The notes under the pieces were generated by a model. It saw nothing but the letters and a program-made list of their open reading frames with translations, was not told the DNA's origin and did not search any database. From NCBI GenBank assembly GCA_017938795.1, contig JAGBAV010000049.1:1-64000 (forward strand): a DNA stretch of 64,000 bases, written 5' to 3'. Made by a program: the position numbers and the translations under genes. Positions within the stretch are counted from its first letter, which is position 1. Each line of letters starts with the position of its first letter. Positions 16,090 through 24,803 of the stretch are shown one piece after another. Origin of the DNA: Clostridia bacterium (GTDB taxonomy: Bacteria > Bacillota > Clostridia > Christensenellales > Aristaeellaceae).

Positions 16090-17580
16090 ATGACCAACCG
16101 TCCTTCCATCCGCTCCCGGATTCCCGGGGCGCTGGTTTCCTTCCTGCTCGCCGCCGTGTTCGTGCTGTTCTTCGGCGAATGCAACACGCCGCTGGGGCCG
16201 CGCATCGGCAGCGACAACGCCATGTACCTCACCATGGGCACGGCGCTCGCGCAGGGCTATGCGCCCTACAGCGATATCTTCGACCACAAGGGGCCGCTGC
16301 TCTTCATTCTGCAGATGCTGCCGCAGCTCATCGCCGGCGGCTATTCTCTGACCGCCGTCTACTGGCAGGAGGTCGTCTTCCTCTTCGCCGGGCTGCGCAT
16401 TGTCAGCGCCATGGCGCGGCGCAGTGGGATGCGCGGCGAGCTGCTGCTCCAGCTGATCTATCTTGGCGCGCTGGGCGCGTGCATGGACGGCGGCAACCTC
16501 ACCGAGGAATACGCCGCGACGTTCATCCTCGCCGGGCTCTATGCCGCGCAGTGCGTCTTTGACCGCGACGACGAGGCTCAGCCGAAGGATATGCTGCTGC
16601 CCGCCGCCGTGATGGGCGCGGCGGCGATGCTCGCCTTCCTCACCCGCGCGAACAACGCGCTCGGCCTGTGCGGCATGACCGCAGGCATCGCGCTCACGCT
16701 GCTCTTTGGCAGTCGGTTTGCCGCGCTGGGCGCGTGCGCCGCGGGTTTCCTCGCGGGCTGCGCAGCCGCCGGTCTCCCCGTGCTTGCATGGCTCGCATAC
16801 CACGGCGCGATCAGCGATGCGGTCTATGGCTCCATCATCCACAACATGATGTACGCCGAAACAGGCAGCGCAAGCCGCGTGCACGCCCTGTTCTTTACCC
16901 CCTACGGGTATACCGCGCTTCTTTTTGCCGCCGTCGCCGCGCTGGGTGCGCTCCGCGCATACATGCGCAGCCGCCGCGCCGCGCTGCCGCTGGGCATGCT
17001 GCTCACCGCCGCCCTTGCGGGGATGAGCTGCTTCATCTCCCATAAGTTCTACAGCCATTATCTGATGGTGCTCGCCCCCATCGCCGTGATGGGCGCAGTG
17101 CAGATCCTCGCTGTTCTCCCGGCGGGCAGGCTCTCCAGCCGCCGCACGCTGCAGATCTATACCTGCGTCGTGCTGGCGTGCGTCGTGCTACTGGGCGCGA
17201 GGGCCAACCACAACCGGCTGAAGGAACGCGAGGGGCTTGACCAGTTCATCGCCGACGCGCAGGAGCTCTATGCGCTCGTGCCCGAGGAGGACAGGGACAG
17301 CTTCATGGCCTACCGCGTCGAGCCGAAGTGGTACGTCGCCGCGCAGGCACTGCCCTGCATGCGCTTCTACTTCCTGCAGGAGATCCTCGGTCAGGCCGAC
17401 CCCGCCGTGATGGACGAGGTGGCGAACGAATTCGAAACCAATCCGCCGCAGTGGGTGGTCATCTTTTATAACCGCGAGTTCGGCCCGCCGTACGACGAGC
17501 GCGTCGCGCAGGTCTTTGAGTCGCGGTATACATTTGTGGACGCGAAGGGGCAGTACCAGCTGCTGCGCCTGACGCCGTGA
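16090..17580 (+). CDS. polytopic membrane protein, GT-C glycosyltransferase-like (1 of 3)
   Basis: A 496-residue protein with about 10-12 membrane segments and a charged first outside loop, GSDNAMYLTMG...YSDIFDHKGP (about 37-70), like GT39/ArnT-type GT-C enzymes that move sugars from polyprenyl-phosphate carriers. The acidic residue of this loop would be catalytic in such enzymes. The ATG at 16090 is preferred over 16084 because AAGGAG ends eight bases before it. It is the first of three consecutive similar-sized membrane proteins. Glycosyltransferase activity is inferred from topology and motif only. Confidence 0.72.
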   Translation: MTNRPSIRSRIPGALVSFLLAAVFVLFFGECNTPLGPRIGSDNAMYLTMGTALAQGYAPYSDIFDHKGPLLFILQMLPQLIAGGYSLTAVYWQEVVFLFAGLRIVSAMARRSGMRGELLLQLIYLGALGACMDGGNLTEEYAATFILAGLYAAQCVFDRDDEAQPKDMLLPAAVMGAAAMLAFLTRANNALGLCGMTAGIALTLLFGSRFAALGACAAGFLAGCAAAGLPVLAWLAYHGAISDAVYGSIIHNMMYAETGSASRVHALFFTPYGYTALLFAAVAALGALRAYMRSRRAALPLGMLLTAALAGMSCFISHKFYSHYLMVLAPIAVMGAVQILAVLPAGRLSSRRTLQIYTCVVLACVVLLGARANHNRLKEREGLDQFIADAQELYALVPEEDRDSFMAYRVEPKWYVAAQALPCMRFYFLQEILGQADPAVMDEVANEFETNPPQWVVIFYNREFGPPYDERVAQVFESRYTFVDAKGQYQLLRLTP

Positions 17581-17596
17581 AAACGAAGGGAATCTG

Positions 17597-19213
17597 ATGA
17601 TGAAACATACCAATATCCGGCGGGAGCTGCTGAGGACGGGCATGGGCTGCTTCCTGTTCGCCTCAGCGATCAGCGCGGTCAACATGCTGATCCTGCCGAC
17701 GGCAAGGGTTTGCCATGGCTATCCGCTGCTCTGGCAGCTGGCTGCCTTCGCCGCGGCGATGCTCGGCTTCACATGGCTGAGCGGGAAGCTGCGCGGCATG
17801 GGGCTTGACCGGCTGGACCGCACGGCCCGCCTCGCGCGCCCCGCGCTGATCCTGCTCGTGCTGATCGTCCAGCTCATCCTCGGTCACATGATGGCCTACG
17901 AGCCCGCCGGGGACAATGCCTCGATGATCCGCGCGGCGACGATGCTGGCCACGGACGGCGACTTCCGCCAGTATCCGGATTATGAATTGTATTTCGCACG
18001 GTACACGAATCAGTGGGGCTTCCTGCTGGTGCTGACGGCGCTGTTCCGGGTCTTCTCCCTGCTGGGCATGAGCAGCTTCCTTGCGCCGCTGTCCGTGCTG
18101 CAGGCGCTGCTGTATACAGCCGGCGTCTCCTCCTGCCTGCATATTGCGCGCAGACTGCGCGGCGTGCGCGGGGAAATCATGACCGCGGCAATGCTCGCCC
18201 TCTTCCTGCCGCTGTATCTGGCGGCCGCCGTGCTCTACACGGATACCTTCTCCCTGCCCTTCCTGATGATCACGCTGCGCCTTGCCCTGAAGGTCATGGA
18301 CGCAAAGACGCTGCGCCGCCAGCTCATACCCGCGCTGGGCTGCGCGCTGTGCGCGTTCCTCGGCGGGCAGATCAAGATGACGGTCTATATCGCGCTGATC
18401 GCTGCGGCGATCGTCTGGGCGCTGACGCTCAGGCCCGTGCGCGCCGCGGCCTGCGTGCTGCTGTGCGCAGCGGTCACGGCGATCGGCACGGCGGGCGTTC
18501 ATGGCGTCATCCTCTCCAACATCGTCTCGCCTGAGATGTATGCGCAGCACAACACGCCCTTTATCCACTGGGTGATGATGTCCATCCCCACAGCGGACAA
18601 CCCCTACGGCGGATATACCGGCGACTACGGGATCACATGGGGCATGATGGAGGAAGGCGCGCCGCGCGAGGCAGTCATGGACTCCATCTACAGCCGCATG
18701 AAGGACCGCGTCTATACCCTGCGCTACCCGAACAGGCTCGCCGCCGCCGCCCTGCGCAAGAACGCCGCCTATATCGGCGACGGCACCTTCGGCATGACGG
18801 AGATGCTGGACGACAACCCCGTGCGGGAGAATATCGTCTCCTCCATCGTACTGGAGGGACGCCCACTCTACCCGATCTACAGCGCGGTCTGCTCCGGCGT
18901 CTTCGCCGCGCATCTGGCACTGTGCGCCATCGGCTGCCTGCGCGATATCCGCCGGCGCGACCTGCGCGCCGCGATGCTGCAGGTGGCGGCCTTCGGCGCA
19001 ATGCTCTTCCTGATGCTCTGGGAGGCGCGCAGCCGGTATCTCTTCTCCTTCACGCCGGTCTTCCTGCTGCTCTCCGCCGCGTATCTGACGCGCGAGGAGC
19101 AGCCGCGCATGAAGCTGCGCGAGCGCTTTGCCCCGCTGCTCATCCTCATCACGGACATAGGCGACCGCATTGTGCGCTTCCTGCGCAGGGCGTTCGGGCC
19201 GGGGGATTTCTGA
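17597..19213 (+). CDS. polytopic membrane protein, GT-C glycosyltransferase-like (2 of 3)
   Basis: A 538-residue membrane protein with about a dozen hydrophobic segments. The first large outside loop has PAGDNASMIRAATML and YFARYTNQWGF (about 95-140), which align with GDTDAEQ-type and YFTRYPHNLGY segments in the next gene, so genes 2 and 3 are paralogues. The layout fits GT-C mannosyl/glycosyl transferases of cell-surface glycan assembly. It starts 16 bases after gene 1 with GAAGGGAA upstream. The lipid donor and product are unknown. Confidence 0.72.
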   Translation: MMKHTNIRRELLRTGMGCFLFASAISAVNMLILPTARVCHGYPLLWQLAAFAAAMLGFTWLSGKLRGMGLDRLDRTARLARPALILLVLIVQLILGHMMAYEPAGDNASMIRAATMLATDGDFRQYPDYELYFARYTNQWGFLLVLTALFRVFSLLGMSSFLAPLSVLQALLYTAGVSSCLHIARRLRGVRGEIMTAAMLALFLPLYLAAAVLYTDTFSLPFLMITLRLALKVMDAKTLRRQLIPALGCALCAFLGGQIKMTVYIALIAAAIVWALTLRPVRAAACVLLCAAVTAIGTAGVHGVILSNIVSPEMYAQHNTPFIHWVMMSIPTADNPYGGYTGDYGITWGMMEEGAPREAVMDSIYSRMKDRVYTLRYPNRLAAAALRKNAAYIGDGTFGMTEMLDDNPVRENIVSSIVLEGRPLYPIYSAVCSGVFAAHLALCAIGCLRDIRRRDLRAAMLQVAAFGAMLFLMLWEARSRYLFSFTPVFLLLSAAYLTREEQPRMKLRERFAPLLILITDIGDRIVRFLRRAFGPGDF

Positions 19214-19238
19214 TTTCATGAAAGAAAGGAGCTGACCT

Positions 19239-20753
19239 ATGAAGCGGCAGCTTGACCTGTGGAGCAGGCGCCTCCTGCTCCTTGGCATGGGGCTGATGAT
19301 CCCCTGCTATCTCTTCACCGCGGGCAACGTGCTCCTCTCCCCATGGCCGCTCTATGGCAGGAACCGCATCGCGCTGACCGCGCTCACGCTGCTCGGCGCA
19401 GCGCTGCTGCTTATCGGCATGCGCACAGTCGACCGGCACGAGGCCTTCCTCCTCCGGCATGAAAAGAAGCTCCTCGCCGCCACCGCGCTGTTTTACTTCA
19501 TCGTGCAGATGGTCATGGGCGCCATCCTGCGCTACGCGCCCAATACGGACGCGGAGCAGTGCTTCACCGCCGCGCAGCTGATCGTGGACAGCGGCACCTT
19601 CGGCAGCAACGAGCGTTCGTTCATCTACTTCACCCGCTATCCGCACAACCTCGGGTATGTCTATCTGCTCGCCGGGCTGTTCCGTTTCTTCGGCGCGCTC
19701 GGCTGGGCTGATCGGTATATGCAGGCGGTGCTCGCCGCGTCGCTGCTCTTCACCCCCGGGCTGATCTGCAGCGCGCGCGTATGCCGCCGCCTCGGCGGGG
19801 TGAAGGCGCAGGGCCGCATGCTGCTGCTCTTCGCCGCCTGCCTGCCGCTGCTCTACTGCACAAGCGAAATGTACACGGATGCGTTCTCCGTCTCCTTCTC
19901 GATGATGACCATCTGGGCATTCCTGCATCTGCGGGATGCAAGGACATGGCGCGCGCGCATCCTCTATGCGCTGCTGGGCGCGGCGCTGGCATTTATCGGC
20001 GCGCAGATCCGCTTCACCGTCATCATCGCCGCGATCGCCTGCGTGATCGCGCTGCTCTTTGAGCGCAGGGGACGCGCGCCGCTCTGCGCCGCCGCCGCAC
20101 TGTGCGCGGTCTTCCTCGCAGGCGGGGCCGCTGTGGACGCATACACGCACACGCACCTCTCCGAGGAGGACATCGCGAAGAACGAACTGCCCAAGCTGCA
20201 CTACATGGTCATGGGCCTGCCCGTGCAGCCGGACGAGGGCTACGGGCAGTACGGCTACGGCGGATGGCTGATCTTCAGCACCTCCTTTGAGGATCCGGAT
20301 GAGCGCAGGGATGCGCTGATGACGGAGTTCATCGACAGGGTTTACTACCTGCGCTACCCGAACCGGCTCATGCACATGGTCTCCCGCAAGAATCTCTCAA
20401 CCTTCGGCGACGGCACCTTCGCGCTCAATGAGATCATTCAGGCCGACACGCCGCAGCCCGATCACCCTGTGAAGCAGGTGATCTTCGCGCAGGGCGCGCT
20501 CTATCCCGCCTACAGGCATCTGTGCACAGCGCTGTTCGCCGCGCAGATGCTCATCGCCTGCCTTGCCTGCTGGCAGAGGATCCGCCGGGGGGACACGGCG
20601 TGCGCGCCGCTGTATATCACGCTGGTGGGCGTGTTCATCATCCTTACGATCTGGGAGACGCGAGCGCGGTATTTCTTCTTCGCGCAGATGGTGCTGCTGT
20701 GCGCAGCGGCGCTGGCAGAGCCCGGTTTCCTGCGCAAGAAAAAACCTGACTGA
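19239..20753 (+). CDS. polytopic membrane protein, GT-C glycosyltransferase-like (3 of 3)
   Basis: A 504-residue paralogue of the preceding gene. NTDAEQCFTAAQLI and SFIYFTRYPHNLGYVYLL (about 97-150) form the outside loop with candidate catalytic acidic residues; later RYPNRLMHMVSRKNLSTFGDGTF mirrors RYPNRLAAAALRKNAAYIGDGTF in gene 2. Roughly twelve membrane spans follow the pattern of GT-C enzymes. The ribosome site is AAAGGAG. It closes the three-gene operon and is followed by a strong terminator. Confidence 0.72.
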   Translation: MKRQLDLWSRRLLLLGMGLMIPCYLFTAGNVLLSPWPLYGRNRIALTALTLLGAALLLIGMRTVDRHEAFLLRHEKKLLAATALFYFIVQMVMGAILRYAPNTDAEQCFTAAQLIVDSGTFGSNERSFIYFTRYPHNLGYVYLLAGLFRFFGALGWADRYMQAVLAASLLFTPGLICSARVCRRLGGVKAQGRMLLLFAACLPLLYCTSEMYTDAFSVSFSMMTIWAFLHLRDARTWRARILYALLGAALAFIGAQIRFTVIIAAIACVIALLFERRGRAPLCAAAALCAVFLAGGAAVDAYTHTHLSEEDIAKNELPKLHYMVMGLPVQPDEGYGQYGYGGWLIFSTSFEDPDERRDALMTEFIDRVYYLRYPNRLMHMVSRKNLSTFGDGTFALNEIIQADTPQPDHPVKQVIFAQGALYPAYRHLCTALFAAQMLIACLACWQRIRRGDTACAPLYITLVGVFIILTIWETRARYFFFAQMVLLCAAALAEPGFLRKKKPD

Positions 20754-20761
20754 CCGTATAC

Positions 20762-20805
20762 AAAACCGCCGGAGCGCAGTTTCAAGCGCTCCGGCGGTTT
20801 TTTTC
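20762..20805. terminator. bidirectional terminator
   Basis: Perfect 16-base stem, 20762-20777 with 20786-20801 (core CCGCCGGAGCGC), A-run on one side and T-run on the other. It serves the GT-C operon and the convergent membrane protein gene. Confidence 0.92.
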
Positions 20806-20831
20806 TGTATTGTTGTGTACAGGCATGCGCG

Positions 20832-21311
20832 TCACAGCAGCGTCATCACCGCAGCGATCGCCGCAGCCATCAGCGGGAAGCCGACGAGCGTGCCGATCCA
20901 CTTCCCGATGCGCGTCCTCATCGGGATATAGGGCTTGAGATCCTCCGTGCCTGGGATCTCCCATGCCTTCGTATGGCCGACCCAGTATTCATCGATGAAC
21001 AGCCGGTCAAACAGCCCCATAATCAGCATGACCGCCGTCATCTGGGTAAAGCCGTCCATGAAGCCCTCCGCACCGTTGATCCCGTAGACCATCGCCGGGA
21101 CAAGAACCAGCACCGGCACGAACAGCGCGGCGGTCGTGATCAGGGTGGTTCTGGCGATCTTCTCCTTCGTCGTGTACCCCAGCTCAACCACCCTGTCCTT
21201 CACATCATCCTCATAGAACACCACCAGCCCGACGGGGCCATGGGCAATGCCGATCACGCAGATGATCAGCAGGATGAAGCACATGACGACGCCTTCCATC
21301 AGTATCAGCAT
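20832..21311 (-). CDS. small polytopic membrane protein, unknown function
   Basis: A 159-residue protein with four likely membrane segments (about 5-25, 50-72, 82-100 and 140-158) and a hydrophilic loop containing DEYWVGHTKAWEIPGTEDLKPYIP (about 103-126). I do not recognise a named family. The start at 21311 (MLILMEG) follows GAAGGAAC; a longer in-frame start at 21344 has a weaker context. It lies 3' of the GH105 gene on the same strand but a terminator-like hairpin separates them. Confidence 0.68.
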   Translation of the reverse strand: MLILMEGVVMCFILLIICVIGIAHGPVGLVVFYEDDVKDRVVELGYTTKEKIARTTLITTAALFVPVLVLVPAMVYGINGAEGFMDGFTQMTAVMLIMGLFDRLFIDEYWVGHTKAWEIPGTEDLKPYIPMRTRIGKWIGTLVGFPLMAAAIAAVMTLL

Positions 21312-21346
21312 ATCTGTTCCTTCTTTCCGATTCGCATTGCGCATTC

Positions 21347-21378
21347 CAAAACGCCCGGCGCAGACAAGCTGCCCCGGG
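21347..21378 (-). terminator. terminator of GH105 gene
   Basis: On the minus strand CCCGGGGCAG (21378-21369) pairs with CTGCGCCGGG (21363-21354) with one mismatch, then CGTTTTGG follows. Confidence 0.65.
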
Positions 21379-21394
21379 TGTCATTGCAGTCATA

Positions 21395-22561
21395 TCACAT
21401 CTTGTCGACTTCGGCAAGCGCCGCCTTGCCGCTCTCGCCGGCCTGAAGCAGCTCTGTATAGCACATCAGGAACGGAGCGAGGCCCTTGGCGTCGTTCTGC
21501 ACGACGGGCTCGGAGATATAGTACTCATAGCTGCCGTCGCGGCGGCGGTTATTCTCCGGGCCAAGGCCTGCGACGAGGCAGATGCCGCCCAGGTTGAGCT
21601 TGCCGTCCGTCTCGGAGAGATAGCGCCTGCAGATGCTCAGGAAGATCTGCGCGCCGACCTGCGCGTACTTCTCGTCAAGCATACCAAGGCGCGCGCCCTT
21701 GAGGTAGAAGTAGGCGATCATCGCAGAGCCGGAGGTCTCCGGGTAGTTGCCCTCGCGCCCGATCTGATTGGGCACCTGATAGAGCATGTTGGTGTCCTTG
21801 TCGATATAGGCGAGCAGATTCTGCGCATGCTCGCGGGCAATGGCGATCATGTCATTGCGGAAGTCGTCATGGCCGGGGGCGATCTCCGCCGTGACGTCAA
21901 TCAGCGCCGCGCTGAACCAGCCGAGGCTGCGCAGCCACGGGAAGCGGGAGCGGCCGCTCTCATCCGCCCAGAAGGCCTTGCCGCTGGCGTCGTAGCCGTG
22001 GCGGTAGAGCTTCATCTCCGGGTCGTACATGCGCTCACGCACCGTGCGGAACTGGCGATGAATATCCTCATATCCGCGGCAGCCGTCCATCTGCGTGGTA
22101 TAGCGGGCATAGAAGACCTGCGCCATATACAGGCCGTCGAGCCACACCTGATTGGGGTAGATCGCCTTATGCCAGAAGCTGCCCTCGTGCGTGCGCGGCT
22201 GGCGCTGAATCTGCCCATAGAGCACATCGATCGCCTTGCGGTACTTTTCCTTGCCGCTGAGCTGCCAGACGTCAAAGAGCACGCGGCCCTCGCAGATGCT
22301 GTCCAGATTATACTCTTCCTCGCTGAAGCCGCGCAGGCTGCCGTCCTCAAAGACGTAATAATCGAGGAAGCGCTCGGCGAACTCATAGTAGCGCGCCTCG
22401 CCGGTGATGCGGTGCATGTTCAGCAGGGCGATCATCATGCAGCCGTCGATGTAGTTCCATCCGTTTTCCTTGCCCGCGTTGATCTTCTCAATGTTCCACA
22501 GCGGCCTGTCCGGCGCGGACTCCGCCATCATACGCTCCACATAGCGCTCAATGATATTCAT
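21395..22561 (-). CDS. GH105 unsaturated uronyl hydrolase (YteR/YesR-like)
   Basis: A 388-residue (alpha/alpha)6-barrel enzyme of glycoside hydrolase family 105, which removes 4,5-unsaturated uronic acid from the non-reducing end of lyase products such as rhamnogalacturonan oligosaccharides. The catalytic Asp expected at position 143 in YteR is D142 here, in NQVWLDGLYM. Other family segments are GWNYIDGCMM (34-43), LGWFSAALIDV and PETSGSAMIAYF. There is no signal peptide, so it acts in the cytoplasm. It is divergent from the sugar ABC transporter operon and has its own promoter with an inverted repeat. Its product feeds KduI/KduD. Confidence 0.93.
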   Translation of the reverse strand: MNIIERYVERMMAESAPDRPLWNIEKINAGKENGWNYIDGCMMIALLNMHRITGEARYYEFAERFLDYYVFEDGSLRGFSEEEYNLDSICEGRVLFDVWQLSGKEKYRKAIDVLYGQIQRQPRTHEGSFWHKAIYPNQVWLDGLYMAQVFYARYTTQMDGCRGYEDIHRQFRTVRERMYDPEMKLYRHGYDASGKAFWADESGRSRFPWLRSLGWFSAALIDVTAEIAPGHDDFRNDMIAIAREHAQNLLAYIDKDTNMLYQVPNQIGREGNYPETSGSAMIAYFYLKGARLGMLDEKYAQVGAQIFLSICRRYLSETDGKLNLGGICLVAGLGPENNRRRDGSYEYYISEPVVQNDAKGLAPFLMCYTELLQAGESGKAALAEVDKM

Positions 22562-22586
22562 GCCAGCAATTCCTCCTTGCAGGTAT

Positions 22587-22624
22587 CTGTCATCTAGTAT
22601 ATCTGCTTATGACAGAATTTTCAA
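22587..22624 (-). promoter_or_regulatory. GH105 promoter with overlapping inverted-repeat operator
   Basis: On the minus strand: -35 TTGAAA (22619-22624), 17-base spacer, -10 TATACT (22596-22601). The inverted repeat CTGTCAT (22587-22593) / ATGACAG (22609-22615), arm centres 22 bases apart, straddles the -10 box and start point. Confidence 0.65.
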
Positions 22625-22840
22625 GAACAGGCAGCACAATGCCCGTCATTCTGCGGAAAAAAGCCCCCTTCCATGCCCGGTTTTCCTGAATAAACAGAGT
22701 TTGCGAAAATTTCTGCCGGAAGAAAAAACCAGGAAATTCAAGGATTTTTTTGCGTTGGTCAAAATTTTGTCTCATTTACAGTGGATTGTGTACGTGCGAA
22801 AATGAATTCAGCAAAAATCACCAGAAAGCGAGGGAAAAAT

Positions 22841-23788
22841 GTGCAACATCGGACAAGCCGTCGCCTGGACGGCAGGACGCGGATGAAGAAGTGGCTTCAG
22901 TCCGTCGTTGACAACCGCTGGCTCTATCTGCTGATCCTGCCAGCGCTGCTGTATCTGATCATCTTCAATTACATGCCGATGTACGGCGTGCAGATCGCCT
23001 TCAAGAACTACAAGGCTGTGCGCGGCATCGCAGGCAGCGACTGGGTCGGCCTCAAGCACTTTCAGACCTTCTTCAGCGCCTACTATTGCGGCCGCCTGAT
23101 CAGCAACACGCTGCTGCTGAATGTGCTCAGCCTGCTGTTCTCCTTCCCGATCCCGATCGCGCTGTCGGTGATCATCAACAATATCCGCAATCAGCGGCTG
23201 AAGAAATTCACGCAGACTGCCGTCTACATCCCGCACTTCATCTCCACGGTCGTTCTGGCGGGCATCATGTACATCCTGCTCTCCCCGACCAACGGCATCA
23301 TCAACCACGCCATCGTGGCGCTGGGCGGCAAGTCCATCTACTTCATGAACGAGGCCGACTGGTTCCGCCCGATCTACATCATCTCCGGCATCTGGCAGAG
23401 CGCCGGCTGGAACTCCATCCTCTATATCGCGGCTCTGGCGGGCGTTGACCCGGAGCTGTATGAAGCGGCGACCATCGACGGCGCGAGCAAGTGGCAGAAG
23501 GTCCTCTACATCGACCTGCCCCACCTGATCCCGACCGCGACGATGATGCTCATCCTCAACTGCGGCAGCCTGCTCTCCTCCTCCACGGAGAAGGCGCTGC
23601 TCCTGCAGACCGGCGGCAACATGGCCACCTCCGACATCATCGGCACCTATGTCTACAACATGGGTCTCGGCTCCGGCCAGTTCTCCTACACCGCCGCGAT
23701 CAACCTTTTCGTCAACGTGATCAACTTCATCATGGTCGTCTCCGCCAACACCATCTCCAGCAGGATGAAGGGCGAGACCCTGTTCTAA
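22841..23788 (+). CDS. sugar ABC transporter permease, LplB family
   Basis: A permease of about 315 residues with six membrane segments, of the LplB type used for oligosaccharide import in Firmicutes. The EAA loop that contacts the ATPase is EAATIDGASKWQKVLYIDLP. A GTG at 22841 with GCGAGGG before it is the likely start; an ATG at 22883 (MKKWLQ) is the alternative, and longer frames reach back to 22781. It forms an operon with the second permease and the binding protein. No ATPase gene is nearby, as is normal for this subfamily, which shares an MsmX-type ATPase. Confidence 0.92.
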   Translation: MQHRTSRRLDGRTRMKKWLQSVVDNRWLYLLILPALLYLIIFNYMPMYGVQIAFKNYKAVRGIAGSDWVGLKHFQTFFSAYYCGRLISNTLLLNVLSLLFSFPIPIALSVIINNIRNQRLKKFTQTAVYIPHFISTVVLAGIMYILLSPTNGIINHAIVALGGKSIYFMNEADWFRPIYIISGIWQSAGWNSILYIAALAGVDPELYEAATIDGASKWQKVLYIDLPHLIPTATMMLILNCGSLLSSSTEKALLLQTGGNMATSDIIGTYVYNMGLGSGQFSYTAAINLFVNVINFIMVVSANTISSRMKGETLF

Positions 23789-23804
23789 AGAAAGGGAGGT
23801 ACCT

Positions 23805-24731
23805 ATGCAAGCAAAAGCCATCGCAAAGCCCTCCCGCCAGCAGGAAATCTGGCAGGACCGGGTATTCAACGTCGTCGTGCTGGCGCTGGTGATCATCATC
23901 CTCGCCATCACGCTCTATCCGCTGTATCTGGTGCTGATCTGCTCCATCTCCGATGCGACGCTGGTCACCACCGGTCAGGTCACGCTCTACCCCAAGGGCA
24001 TCACCATGCTGGGCTACAACTCGGTCATGGAGAACAAGGAGATCTGGCGCTCCTACGCCAACTCCATCTTCTACACCGTCGGCGGCACCGTGCTCAGCCT
24101 GATCGTCACCATGGGCGCGGCATTCACGCTCTCGCGCAAGTTCCCCGGCAAGAGGCTGATCTCCTTCCTGTTTGCCTTCACCATGTTCTTCAACGGCGGC
24201 ATGATCCCCACGTTCCTGACCGTGCGCGACGTCGGCCTGTACAACAGTCCGTGGGTCTGCGTGCTGATGGGCTGCGTCTCCGTCTGGAATGTGATGCTCG
24301 CCCGCACCTACATCTCCACGAACATCCCCGAGGCGCTCTACGAGGCGGCAAACCTTGACGGCGCCAGCCAGATCCAGTATTTCCTCCAGATCGTCCTGCC
24401 GCTCTCCGGCACGATCGTGGGCGTTCTGGCCGTCTATTACGGCGTGGCCAAGTGGAACGACTACTGGACCGGCCTCATCTACCTCAACAAGCGCGAGCTG
24501 CTGCCGCTGCAGACGATCCTCAAGGAAATCCTCGCCTCGCTCGAATCCAGCCGTGAGCTGCTGATGAGCATGGCCTCCGACTCCGCGGAGAACGACGCCG
24601 AGCTGCTCAACCGCGCGCAGATCGCCAAGTACTGCATCATCGTGGTGTCCACCGTCCCGGCGGTTGCGCTCTATCTGTGCATGCAAAAGTTCTTCGTCAA
24701 GGGCGTGATGATCGGCTCCGTCAAGGGCTGA
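23805..24731 (+). CDS. sugar ABC transporter permease, YtcP/UgpE family
   Basis: A 308-residue second permease with six membrane segments. The EAA loop is EAANLDGASQIQYFLQIVLP near residues 180-199. The N-terminus carries a basic stretch before the first span, as is common for YtcP-type proteins. It follows the first permease by 16 bases with AAAGGGAGG upstream. The LplB/YtcP pair is typical for transporters of uronate- or xylose-containing oligosaccharides. Confidence 0.94.
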   Translation: MQAKAIAKPSRQQEIWQDRVFNVVVLALVIIILAITLYPLYLVLICSISDATLVTTGQVTLYPKGITMLGYNSVMENKEIWRSYANSIFYTVGGTVLSLIVTMGAAFTLSRKFPGKRLISFLFAFTMFFNGGMIPTFLTVRDVGLYNSPWVCVLMGCVSVWNVMLARTYISTNIPEALYEAANLDGASQIQYFLQIVLPLSGTIVGVLAVYYGVAKWNDYWTGLIYLNKRELLPLQTILKEILASLESSRELLMSMASDSAENDAELLNRAQIAKYCIIVVSTVPAVALYLCMQKFFVKGVMIGSVKG

Positions 24732-24803
24732 TCCCGCGCCGCATCCACAAGGCTTTGGCACGCCCCGGCGTGTTGAACAAAATATGAAAGGAGCATTCCC
24801 ACT

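Noticed and set aside
14974..17058. 694-aa open frame on the minus strand
   Set aside because: Antisense to the RluA-family gene and the first GT-C-like gene; no recognisable motif.
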